This document shows, piece after piece, positions 1 through 6,473 of a stretch of 14,622 nucleotides of DNA; the first letter of the stretch is position 1; each line of letters begins with the position of its first letter. This DNA comes from Lachnospiraceae bacterium (lineage in GTDB: Bacteria; Bacillota_A; Clostridia; Lachnospirales; Lachnospiraceae): contig JAGCAV010000477.1 of assembly GCA_017652545.1 (NCBI GenBank), positions 1-14,622 of the forward strand, read 5' to 3'. The translations under genes and the position numbers were made by a program. Below the pieces are notes generated by a model. The model was given only the letters and a program-made list of their open reading frames with translations, made no database searches and was not told where the DNA came from.

Positions 1-77
1 AGGGCATTGACATTTTTCTGTAACCTGGCAGAAATTTCTTTACATAAATCTTCATAAACAATTTCATATTTTTTCAT
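1..77 (-). CDS. Probable GntR-family transcriptional regulator, N-terminal fragment (runs off left edge)
   Basis: On the minus strand an ATG at 77-75 follows a GGAGAG ribosome binding site (88-83) with a five-base gap, and the frame stays open for 25 codons to the window edge. The protein begins MKKYEIVYEDLCKEI and continues to about N-A-L. A short start, then a Tyr/Ile/Tyr-rich amphipathic first helix, is the usual beginning of a GntR-type winged-helix domain, in which the L-P-S-E motif would come next, just off the edge. The gene is divergent from the sugar transporter genes, the usual position for a local regulator sensing the transported sugar or a derivative. Seen: start, ribosome site and open frame. 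Inferred: family and role. It could be another small-helix regulator; 25 residues are too few to be sure. Confidence 0.5.
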   Translation of the reverse strand, partial: MKKYEIVYEDLCKEISARLQKNVNA

Positions 78-274
78 ATCAGCTCTCCAAAACGGCAAAA
101 CCTGAGCCATCTGATCTGCTCAAATGTCCGGAAATAGACAAGTTGCCGAACGTCTTTGGCCATATCCCGGCGTGCTCATCGTTCAAAATCTTTGTTTTTT
201 TTCGATCCCCCCAGAACAGCATGAAAATAATCATGAAAAATTACGTACATGATCCTGATTTGTATTTTTACTAT

Positions 275-304
275 ATCATATTTCGGGTTATTTGTATTGT
301 TCAA
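275..304 (-). promoter_or_regulatory. Candidate sigma-A promoter for the leftward regulator
   Basis: Read on the minus strand, TTGAAC (304-299) is followed after 18 bases by TATGAT (280-275). Both hexamers are close to the sigma-A consensus. Transcription would start near 268 and leave a leader of about 190 bases before the regulator start codon. The assignment rests on consensus match alone. Confidence 0.45.
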
Positions 305-338
305 AACATAAAATCATGTGATTATTGCAAAACAGAAT

Positions 339-367
339 TTGAAAATCATAAGGTTCAATTGTAGAAT
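339..367 (+). promoter_or_regulatory. Probable sigma-A promoter for ytfQ
   Basis: TTGAAA (339-344) and TAGAAT (362-367) are separated by exactly 17 bases. Transcription would start near 374, giving a leader of about 80 bases that begins almost at once with the 380-410 hairpin. The palindrome GTATAC (368-373) lies between the -10 and the start, where a bound repressor would block initiation. Confidence 0.6.
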
Positions 368-379
368 GTATACGTAAAG

Positions 380-410
380 TGCAAAGGTTGAGCGAAACTG
401 GGCCTTTGCA
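380..410 (+). other. Hairpin in the ytfQ 5' leader
   Basis: TGCAAAGG (380-387) and CCTTTGCA (403-410) form a perfect 8-bp stem with a 15-base loop, starting about six bases after the predicted transcription start. No U-tract follows, so it is not a standard terminator. A 5' stem in this position can protect an abundant transcript from decay, or bind a regulator. The structure is read directly; the role is inference. Confidence 0.45.
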
Positions 411-455
411 GAGCAAACTTTATTCCCATATCATTATTCTATAAGGAGGTACCTT

Positions 456-1451
456 ATGAACAAAATGTTTAAGAAACTGATTGCTCCCGTGATCGGACTG
501 ACAGTTGTAATGGCCTGCAACGCAAGCGCTATTACGATCGGCTTCTCACAGATCGGCCAGGAGTCAGACTGGCGTACCGCGAACACAGACTCTGTCTGCG
601 GCGCGATCGAAGATCATGAAGGCTGGGAACTGGTTTACTCAGATGGCCAGCAGAAACAGGAGAATCAGATTCAGGCACTGAACAACTTCATCACTCAGGG
701 CGTTGACTACATCCTCTTCACCGGCGTTGTTACCTCCGGCTGGGATGAGATCCTTGCAGAAGTCAATGAGAATGAAATCCCCCTGATCCTGATCGACCGT
801 ATTCCGGACTGCGCTGACAAGATCGACTACGTCGCTGCTTTCGGCGGAGACTTCCCGCTTGAAGGCCGCCGCCAGATCCAGTGGGCAGGCGAATATCTGA
901 AGAGCCTTGGCCGCGATGGCGAGACCGTCAATGTTGCGATCATGGAAGGCACCACCGGTTCCGATGCTCAGGTTGGCCGTACAGAAGGTAACCTGGCTGC
1001 TCTGGAAGACTATCCGTTCCTTGAGGTTGTTGCTCAGCAGACCGGTAACTTCACCCGTGCTGAAGGCCAGGCCCTTATGGAGACATGGCTGAAATCCGTT
1101 GACAAGATCGATGTCCTGATTGCTCAGAACGATGATATGGCTCTTGGCGCAATCGATGCCATCAAGGCTGCAGGCCTTGTTCCCGGCGAAGATATCATCA
1201 TCGTAGGCTGCGACTCTGTTAAGGCTGCTTTCGAGTCCATCGTAGCAGGCGAGATGAACGCTACCATCGAGTGCACACCGCTGTATGGTGATTTCGTTGT
1301 GAATGCAATCGAAGCTCTTGAAGGCGGCGAGACCTTTGATAAAGAGATCATCCATCCGGATGAGGGCGTATATGACTGCGTAGGCGGCATCGAGGTTGAG
1401 GGAACCACCTCTGTCCTTGCTGCTGACGTCATCGACGAGCGTCTGTACTAA
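456..1451 (+). CDS. ytfQ: Sugar-binding protein of a YtfQ-type (galactofuranose-like) ABC transporter
   Basis: Extracytoplasmic solute-binding protein that captures a sugar and delivers it to the permease pair downstream. The 331-residue product is close in length to E. coli YtfQ (318). It shares that family's signatures: I-G-F-S-Q-x-G-x-E-S-x-W-R after the signal peptide, S-D-G-Q-Q-K-Q-E-N-Q-I (62-72), I-D-R near 113-115, G-N-F-T-R (197-201) and Q-N-D-D-M (224-228). The Trp, Arg, Asp and Asn residues that line the sugar pocket in periplasmic sugar-binding proteins of this fold are kept, which supports a furanose or similar monosaccharide ligand, though the exact sugar is inferred. The N-terminus has Lys residues, a hydrophobic core (8-20) and V-V-M-A-C21, which fits a lipobox; A25 is an alternative signal-peptidase-I site. 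A near-perfect AAGGAGGT at 443-450 sets the ATG start and predicts high expression. It is the first gene of the transporter operon. Confidence 0.93.
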   Translation: MNKMFKKLIAPVIGLTVVMACNASAITIGFSQIGQESDWRTANTDSVCGAIEDHEGWELVYSDGQQKQENQIQALNNFITQGVDYILFTGVVTSGWDEILAEVNENEIPLILIDRIPDCADKIDYVAAFGGDFPLEGRRQIQWAGEYLKSLGRDGETVNVAIMEGTTGSDAQVGRTEGNLAALEDYPFLEVVAQQTGNFTRAEGQALMETWLKSVDKIDVLIAQNDDMALGAIDAIKAAGLVPGEDIIIVGCDSVKAAFESIVAGEMNATIECTPLYGDFVVNAIEALEGGETFDKEIIHPDEGVYDCVGGIEVEGTTSVLAADVIDERLY

Positions 1452-1462
1452 TTAACATCTGC

Positions 1463-1480
1463 ATCTGAAACGGATCAGAT
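1463..1480 (+). other. Small hairpin after ytfQ
   Basis: ATCTGA (1463-1468) and TCAGAT (1475-1480) form a perfect 6-bp stem with a 6-base loop, 12 bases after the ytfQ stop codon. There is no U-tract. It is the first of three stems in the ytfQ-ytfR gap and may help stabilise the 3' end of the ytfQ message. Confidence 0.4.
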
Positions 1481-1511
1481 TACGCAAAGTCAGACCTGCC
1501 GATTAGGAATA

Positions 1512-1528
1512 GTTCAGCCAGACTGAAC
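1512..1528 (+). other. Small hairpin in the ytfQ-ytfR gap
   Basis: GTTCAG (1512-1517) and CTGAAC (1523-1528) form a perfect 6-bp stem with a 5-base loop. There is no U-tract, so it is not a terminator on its own. It lies between the first small stem and the terminator-like stem. Confidence 0.4.
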
Positions 1529-1545
1529 CGTTATTGATTTTGCAT

Positions 1546-1575
1546 GGGGCGGGAGATTATACTTCCGTCCCTTTT
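1546..1575 (+). terminator. Terminator-like attenuating hairpin between ytfQ and ytfR
   Basis: GGGGCGGGAG (1546-1555) pairs with CTTCCGTCCC (1562-1571) over 10 positions, two of them G-U wobbles, around a 6-base loop, followed by TTTT (1572-1575). It lies 23 bases before the ytfR start with no obvious new promoter after it. It is therefore best read as a partial terminator that lets some transcripts continue, giving much more binding protein than transporter. The short U-tract suggests leaky termination. Confidence 0.6.
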
Positions 1576-1597
1576 ACATCCGCAGGAGGAAAATACA

Positions 1598-3109
1598 GTG
1601 TCAGAAAAATGCATTCTCGAAATGAAGGGGATCGAGATCACATTTCCCGGCGTTAAGGCGCTGGACGGTGTTGATTTTTCCCTTCGCGCAGGTGAGGTGC
1701 ATGCGCTGCTGGGAGAAAACGGAGCCGGCAAATCCACGCTGATCAAATGCCTCACAGGCGTCAACCATAAGGACGCAGGGACGATCATCCTTGATGGAAA
1801 AGAGATCACGCCGATCAGCCCGCTGCATGCCATCGATATGGGCATATCCACCGTGTTCCAGGAGATCAATCTCTGCCCGAACCTGACAGTGGCCGAAAAC
1901 ATCTTTGTCGGCCGAAGGGAATTTAAACATAAGATCATCAACCGCAGGGCCAAAGAACTGATGGAGCGTTTCCATCTCGACATCGATGTAACCAGACCTC
2001 TTTCCTATTATTCAACTGCCGTGCAGCAGATGGTCTCGATCGCCAGGGCCGTGGACATCAAATCAAAGATCCTGATCCTTGACGAGCCGACATCCTCTCT
2101 GGACGAGAATGAAGTTCAGCTGCTGTTTTCCGTTATGAGAGAACTGAAAGCGGACGGGATCGGCATCATCTTCATCACGCATTTCCTTGATCAGATCTAC
2201 GCGATCTCTGATCGCATGACCATTTTGCGAAACGGACGTCTCGTCGGTACCTATGACGTCAATGAAATCGGCAAACTGGAACTGGTCACCAAGATGATCG
2301 GTAAGGATATGGATGTCATCTTCAATCTGCATCCGGCAGAGCTCAAAGAAAACGCGCCGGTGATGATGAACGCAGACAGGATCGGCGCACCCGGCGCGGT
2401 CAGGGAGATATCCGTTGACATCAAGCAGGGTGAGCTTGTCGGATTTGCCGGCCTGCTCGGATCCGGCCGGACAGAGACAGCCGAGATGATCTTCGGTGCG
2501 AACCGTCCGACCCAGGGAACCATCACCATAAAGGGAAAGACGGTAGAAGTCAAAAAGCCGTTCGACGCGATCATGAACGGCGTTGCTTTCTGTCCGGAGG
2601 ACAGAAAACGGGACGGAATTATCAGAGACCTGACGGTCCGTGAGAATATCATGCTTGCCGTCCAGGCCAAGAGAGGCTTTATGCGTCCTCTGAGCAGGCA
2701 GGAGCAGAACGAACTTGCCGACAAATATATAGAAGCATTGTCCATCGCCACACCGGATGCCGAGAAGAAAGTCGGAGAACTCTCAGGCGGAAATCAGCAG
2801 AAAGTGATCCTGGCCAGGTGGATGGCGACCCAGCCTGATCTGCTGATCCTTGATGAGCCGACCAGGGGCATTGACGTCGGCGCGAAGGCTGAGATCCAGA
2901 GACTGATGATCCAGATGTGCACAGACGGTGTTTCGGTCTTCTTTATCTCTTCCGAGCTTGAAGAGGTCATCCGATGCTCCAACAGGATCATCATAATGCG
3001 CGACGGCGCCAAGGCAGGAGAGCTTAAAGGTCCCTTTGACGAGCATACACAGAGCCGTATCCTGCAGATCATTGCGGAGGGTTCAGGCACAGGAGGTGAT
3101 GAGGCATGA
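1598..3109 (+). CDS. ytfR: Double-domain sugar ABC transporter ATPase (YtfR type)
   Basis: Cytoplasmic ATPase that powers sugar uptake, with two fused nucleotide-binding domains. The GTG at 1598 is chosen because AGGAGGA (1584-1590) lies seven bases upstream, and it gives 503 residues, matching YtfR/RbsA-type ATPases (about 500). An in-frame ATG at 1544 lacks a ribosome site and lies at the edge of the terminator-like stem. Domain 1 has Walker A G-E-N-G-A-G-K-S-T (39-47), a degenerate signature L-S-Y-Y-S-T-A-V-Q-Q (135-144), Walker B I-L-I-L-D-E-P-T (158-165) and switch His195. Domain 2 has a degenerate Walker A G-L-L-G-S-G-R-T-E (285-293) without the lysine, an intact signature L-S-G-G-N-Q-Q (395-401), Walker B L-L-I-L-D-E-P-T (415-422) and Ser in place of the switch histidine. 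This asymmetry is normal for CUT2 sugar ATPases and suggests a single hydrolytic site. It overlaps the next gene by four bases (ATGA). Confidence 0.95.
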   Translation: MSEKCILEMKGIEITFPGVKALDGVDFSLRAGEVHALLGENGAGKSTLIKCLTGVNHKDAGTIILDGKEITPISPLHAIDMGISTVFQEINLCPNLTVAENIFVGRREFKHKIINRRAKELMERFHLDIDVTRPLSYYSTAVQQMVSIARAVDIKSKILILDEPTSSLDENEVQLLFSVMRELKADGIGIIFITHFLDQIYAISDRMTILRNGRLVGTYDVNEIGKLELVTKMIGKDMDVIFNLHPAELKENAPVMMNADRIGAPGAVREISVDIKQGELVGFAGLLGSGRTETAEMIFGANRPTQGTITIKGKTVEVKKPFDAIMNGVAFCPEDRKRDGIIRDLTVRENIMLAVQAKRGFMRPLSRQEQNELADKYIEALSIATPDAEKKVGELSGGNQQKVILARWMATQPDLLILDEPTRGIDVGAKAEIQRLMIQMCTDGVSVFFISSELEEVIRCSNRIIIMRDGAKAGELKGPFDEHTQSRILQIIAEGSGTGGDEA

Positions 3110-4707
3110 AAAAAGAAAGACTTTTCCTGATTCCCCTTCTCCTCGGGCTTGTTTCGCTTGTGATCGGACTCTTCTTCTTTGGCAGGATCTGCAGGACCAA
3201 GGACACAGTATATAAAAATTATAAAGTGTCCTTGTCCGACGACACGATCAGTGAAGTTTTCATGAATGACAACGATGAGGCCGCGGTCCGGGAAAGCTTC
3301 AATAAAGCGGTTGCCAAAACGGAGAAGAACACCGGAAGCGCTGCCGCACAGGTAAATGACCTGATGCCGGCAGATGCTGAGCCGGTTTCAGAAGCAGAAG
3401 ACGCGGATGCCGCCCCGGAAACGGCTCCGGAAGCTCTTTCTGAGACAGCAGCAGAAGAGGTCAGCTCCGAAACCGCCCTCGGCGAAGAACAGCAGCCTGA
3501 TGACGGGAAGGATGCCTATGACACCGTCTTCACGAAAGGATTTTCACAGGTAAAATCCCTCAGAAATGCTGTCAGGATGGTTCCTGTTTTCCTTGGTATC
3601 GGTGCGGTTCTGTGCCTCATCGCTGTTCTGATGGTCATCCGCGCAAAGAATCTTGATTTCTCCTCCATCATGAGGTCCAAGATCACCTGGGCGGCGATCG
3701 CCGAGATCCTGATCCTTATTGTGTGTCTGATCACCAGACCCGATTTCTTCAACATCAGTTATCAGCCATCCACCGGAATGCTCTACGGCAGCCTGATCGA
3801 CATCGTCAACCGTTCTTCGGAGATCACGATCATCGCCATGGGTATGACGCTTGTTCTGGCCCTGGGTGGCACGGATCTGTCTGTAGGTGCCCTTGTGGCT
3901 GTGTCCGGCGCCTTCGCGCTCAAGCTTCTGCGCTGGGATGTTCTGATCTACAATACGCCGGGTGATTATACGATATATCCTTTCTGGCTCGTGATCTTTG
4001 CCCCGCTGCTTACCTGCACACTGATGGGATGCTTCAACGGCTTCCTTGTCGGGCAGCTTCAGCTTCAGCCCATCATAGCGACACTGATCCTGATGGTCAG
4101 CGGAAGAGGTGTGGCGCAGATCCTGACCAACGGCAAACAGTTTACGACCCTGTATTCACCCTTCAGATGGATCGGACAGGGAAGCGCCCTGTTCCTGCCG
4201 ACACCGATCGTCATCACGGTGATCGTGGTGACACTTGTCATGATCTTTGTCAGGAAAACCGCTTTCGGAACCTTTGTTGAATCGGTCGGCATCAACCGAA
4301 GCGCCTCCAGGCTCTCCGGCATCAATGCCAAGAAGGTCATCATGATCGTCTTTGCGCTGACCGGTTTCCTGTCCGGAATTGCCGGGCTGATCTATTCAAG
4401 CCGGATCATGTCCTGTGACTCGAACAACGCAGGCCTGAACTATGAGACCGACGCCATTCTGGCTGCCGTTATCGGCGGGACCAATATGGCCGGCGGCAAG
4501 TTCTCCCTGGCCGGCACCATTATCGGTTCGATCATTATCAGAACCATTGTTACCTTCGTCTACTACTTCGGTATCTCCGCTGAAGCGACCATGGCCTTCA
4601 AGGCAATGATCATCGCCGTTGTCATCGTGCTTCAGTCCGAACCGGTCCGCAACTGGATGGCCAAGAGAACGAAGAGAAGAGAAGCGGCGAAAGGAGGTGC
4701 GGCATAA
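3106..4707 (+). CDS. ytfT: Sugar ABC transporter permease (YtfT type) with a long N-terminal extension
   Basis: Membrane channel subunit of the sugar importer, expected to pair with the next permease. From about residue 195 it is a standard BPD_transp_2 permease: G-G-T-D-L-S-V-G-A (254-262), Q-L-Q-P-I-I-A-T-L (319-327), the cytoplasmic coupling segment around S-V-G-I-N-R-S-A-S-R-L-S-G (393-405) and G-G-T-N-M-A-G-G (457-464). E. coli YtfT has about 340 residues; this protein has 533. The extra part is a membrane helix (about 6-26), a polar stretch (28-82), a very acidic Ala/Glu/Pro-rich linker (83-137), and a second helix (about 157-178). Two extra helices keep the standard core in its usual orientation and would probably place the linker outside the cell. 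AGGAGGT lies nine bases before the ATG, and the start overlaps the ytfR stop. No frameshift or fusion scar is visible, and codon use looks like the neighbours. The role of the extension is unknown. Confidence 0.88.
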   Translation: MKKERLFLIPLLLGLVSLVIGLFFFGRICRTKDTVYKNYKVSLSDDTISEVFMNDNDEAAVRESFNKAVAKTEKNTGSAAAQVNDLMPADAEPVSEAEDADAAPETAPEALSETAAEEVSSETALGEEQQPDDGKDAYDTVFTKGFSQVKSLRNAVRMVPVFLGIGAVLCLIAVLMVIRAKNLDFSSIMRSKITWAAIAEILILIVCLITRPDFFNISYQPSTGMLYGSLIDIVNRSSEITIIAMGMTLVLALGGTDLSVGALVAVSGAFALKLLRWDVLIYNTPGDYTIYPFWLVIFAPLLTCTLMGCFNGFLVGQLQLQPIIATLILMVSGRGVAQILTNGKQFTTLYSPFRWIGQGSALFLPTPIVITVIVVTLVMIFVRKTAFGTFVESVGINRSASRLSGINAKKVIMIVFALTGFLSGIAGLIYSSRIMSCDSNNAGLNYETDAILAAVIGGTNMAGGKFSLAGTIIGSIIIRTIVTFVYYFGISAEATMAFKAMIIAVVIVLQSEPVRNWMAKRTKRREAAKGGAA

Positions 4708-5756
4708 TGAGTGAAAAGAAAGCTGTTTCCAGGCAGTCGCTGTTCAGTCGTCTGATGAACCCGAAGTATGTCATGGTCTATGCAACGGTGATCATTTTCC
4801 TGATCATCTATACCTACGGCGCCATCAGGTACAGTTCCATCGGCTTTACGACACTGCGTACATTCGTCAACTTCTTTACAGACAACGCCTACTACGGCAT
4901 CTCGGCTGTCGGTATGACCATGGTCCTGATCACAGGCGGCATAGATCTGTCCGTAGCTTCCGTACAGTCCCTGACCGGTATGCTGATTGCCTATGGCTAC
5001 ACCAAACTCGGGATCTCACCGGTCTATACGATGCTTCTTTCCATCCTGATCGGCGTCGGTCTCGGTACCCTGATGGGATCTGCCATTCATTACCTGAATG
5101 TGCCTCCCTTTATCACCACCCTGACCGGTAACTTCCTGGCAAGAGGTGTCTGTTCACTGATCTCACGGGAGTCTATCAGCATTGATCATCCGCTGATCAA
5201 CAAGCTGGCCGGCTTCAAGATCACGCTCTATCATTATGTGGATGGGGAGTGGGTCAAGATCAAGCCCATCACCTCCATCAGCTTGCCGGTGCTGATCTTT
5301 ATTGTCATGATCATCCTCGGGACGATCCTGCTGCAGCATACCCGCTTCGGGCGGAATGTATATGCGGTCGGCGGTAATGAGCAGAGCGCAAAGCTGATGG
5401 GTCTTCCTGTAGCCAGGACAAAGGTCGCTGTATATGCGATCAACGGCTTCTGTTCCGCGATCGCCGGCATTGCATATCTCCTTGTTGTCAAATCCGGATG
5501 GAATATGGCACTGCAGGGCGGCGAACTGGAAGTCATCTCCTGTGCCGTTATCGGCGGCACACTGCTGACCGGCGGTGTCGGCTACATGATCGGAACCATG
5601 TTCGGTGTTCTTCTGAAATCGGTTATTCCGGCTCTGATCACATTTAACGGCCACCTGAATTCCTGGTGGGGCAAGATCGCGACAGGCGCGCTCCTCCTGC
5701 TGTTCATCGTTATTCAGAAAGCAGTCGTCAGCTACACGGACAAAAAGAAAGCCTAG
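4707..5756 (+). CDS. yjfF: Sugar ABC transporter permease (YjfF type)
   Basis: Second membrane subunit of the sugar importer, presumably forming a heterodimer with the preceding permease. It has 349 residues against about 331 for E. coli YjfF, and no N-terminal extension. Family marks are G-G-I-D-L-S-V (77-83), N-V-P-P-F-I-T-T-L-T-G-N-F-L-A-R-G (131-147), a coupling segment V-G-G-N-E-Q-S-A-K-L-M-G, and a late I-G-G-T-L-L-T-G-G. About eight to ten hydrophobic segments are visible. GGAGGTGCGG lies just upstream, and the ATG shares its A with the stop codon of the previous gene (TAATG), so translation is probably coupled. A strong terminator 20 bases after the stop closes the operon. Assignment to YjfF rather than another CUT2 permease rests on the ytfQRT-yjfF gene order as well as the sequence. 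Confidence 0.92.
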   Translation: MSEKKAVSRQSLFSRLMNPKYVMVYATVIIFLIIYTYGAIRYSSIGFTTLRTFVNFFTDNAYYGISAVGMTMVLITGGIDLSVASVQSLTGMLIAYGYTKLGISPVYTMLLSILIGVGLGTLMGSAIHYLNVPPFITTLTGNFLARGVCSLISRESISIDHPLINKLAGFKITLYHYVDGEWVKIKPITSISLPVLIFIVMIILGTILLQHTRFGRNVYAVGGNEQSAKLMGLPVARTKVAVYAINGFCSAIAGIAYLLVVKSGWNMALQGGELEVISCAVIGGTLLTGGVGYMIGTMFGVLLKSVIPALITFNGHLNSWWGKIATGALLLLFIVIQKAVVSYTDKKKA

Positions 5757-5776
5757 CGGAATAACCGCACGGGACA

Positions 5777-5808
5777 GGAGACAGAGATCCGTTCTCTGTC
5801 TCCTTTTT
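5777..5808 (+). terminator. Rho-independent terminator of the sugar transporter operon
   Basis: GGAGACAGAGA (5777-5787) and TCTCTGTCTCC (5793-5803) form a perfect 11-bp stem with a 5-base loop, followed by TTTTT (5804-5808). The stem shares GGAGACAGA with the hairpin after aspS. Confidence 0.92.
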
Positions 5809-5823
5809 GCGTCCCTCCCGCAC

Positions 5824-5852
5824 TTGCGAAACCATATCATGAGTGATATACT
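5824..5852 (+). promoter_or_regulatory. Probable sigma-A promoter for apt and the genes after it
   Basis: TTGCGA (5824-5829) and TATACT (5847-5852) are separated by 17 bases. The start would be near 5859, giving a leader of about 75 bases. A perfect inverted repeat ATATCA-TGAG-TGATAT (5834-5849) fills the spacer and runs into the -10, a position where a bound dimer would repress. The promoter sits just after the transporter terminator, so it should drive an independent transcript. The operator role is inferred. Confidence 0.65.
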
Positions 5853-5934
5853 GATACAGTTCCGTTTATGCGGGACTTCATTTTGATTCTCTGAAAAAGA
5901 GTCCAGTGTCATACACAAAGGAAAGGGGAGCACC

Positions 5935-6462
5935 ATGAAAGACCTGAAAGAATATGTCAGAACCATACCGGATTATCCGGAACCGGGTATTATGTTCCGC
6001 GATGTGACCAGCATCCTCGGCGATGCGGACGGTCTTCATCTGGCTATTGATGAGATGATGAAAAAGATCGGTGATCCGGATGACGTGGATGTGATCGTCG
6101 GTACCGAGTCCAGGGGCTTCATTTTCGGCATGCCCATCGCCTATAACCTTCACAAACCGTTTGTGCTTGTCCGCAAAAAGGGAAAGCTGCCCTGTGAGAC
6201 CATCTCCAGGACCTATGACCTTGAATATGGCACGGCAACGATTGAAATGCATAAGGATTCCATCAAGCCCGGTCAGCGCGTTGTCGTTGTAGACGACCTG
6301 ATCGCTACCGGCGGAACGATCGAAGCCGCCATCAAGATGATCGAAGAGCTTGGCGGCAAAGTGATCAAGGTCGTGTTCCTGATGGAACTGGCCGGCCTTA
6401 AGGGCAGAGAGAAACTGGCGGATTACAATGTTGAATCTGTGATCTGCTACGACGGCAAATAA
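5935..6462 (+). CDS. apt: Adenine phosphoribosyltransferase
   Basis: Cytoplasmic purine salvage enzyme that makes AMP and pyrophosphate from adenine and PRPP. The 175-residue length is typical. The type-I phosphoribosyltransferase PRPP motif is V-V-V-V-D-D-L-I-A-T-G-G-T (116-128). Other Apt marks are I-P-D-Y-P-E-P-G-I-M-F-R-D (11-23), E-S-R-G-F (58-62) and the flexible-loop region R-K-K-G-K-L-P (80-86). The ATG is preceded by AAAGGAAAGGGGAG, a good ribosome site. It is the first gene after the promoter and lies 11 bases before relA/spoT, an order common in Firmicutes. Purine salvage and (p)ppGpp both draw on the purine nucleotide pool, so co-transcription makes metabolic sense. Confidence 0.97.
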   Translation: MKDLKEYVRTIPDYPEPGIMFRDVTSILGDADGLHLAIDEMMKKIGDPDDVDVIVGTESRGFIFGMPIAYNLHKPFVLVRKKGKLPCETISRTYDLEYGTATIEMHKDSIKPGQRVVVVDDLIATGGTIEAAIKMIEELGGKVIKVVFLMELAGLKGREKLADYNVESVICYDGK

Positions 6463-6473
6463 GAGGAGTGCAT

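Larger units (their letters stand above)
78..455. promoter_or_regulatory. Divergent intergenic control region between the regulator and ytfQ
   Basis: This 378-base AT-rich stretch holds no convincing gene. It contains one promoter-like pair per strand (339-367 on +, 275-304 on -), a hairpin in the ytfQ leader (380-410) and the ytfQ ribosome binding site (443-450). Candidate operator-like signals are an inverted repeat ATCATG/CATGAT (230-235 and 248-253) enclosing TTACGTAC, and a related ATGTATACGTAA at 366-377 over the likely + strand transcription start. The layout fits one regulator controlling both directions. The operators are inferred from symmetry only. Confidence 0.6.

Noticed and set aside
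143..364. A 73-codon + strand open frame in the region before ytfQ
   Set aside because: It starts with TTG, has no ribosome site, encodes a Phe/Ile/Tyr-rich sequence typical of AT-rich noncoding DNA, and overlaps both divergent promoters.
639..1355. A 238-codon minus-strand open frame opposite ytfQ
   Set aside because: It is a shadow of the highly biased codon use of ytfQ, with no family features and no ribosome site.
1544..1597. Upstream ATG that would lengthen ytfR by 18 residues
   Set aside because: It has no ribosome site, and the extra codons encode the terminator-like stem. The GTG at 1598 has an ideal ribosome site and gives the family length.
2450..2500. Missing Walker A lysine in the second ATPase domain of ytfR as a possible inactivating mutation
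   Set aside because: Degenerate second nucleotide sites are normal in ribose/galactose-type double ATPases, so this is not damage.
5163..5966. A 267-codon minus-strand open frame over the end of yjfF and the apt promoter
   Set aside because: It runs through a strong terminator and a promoter, and its product is low-complexity and unlike any known protein. It is a frame shadow.
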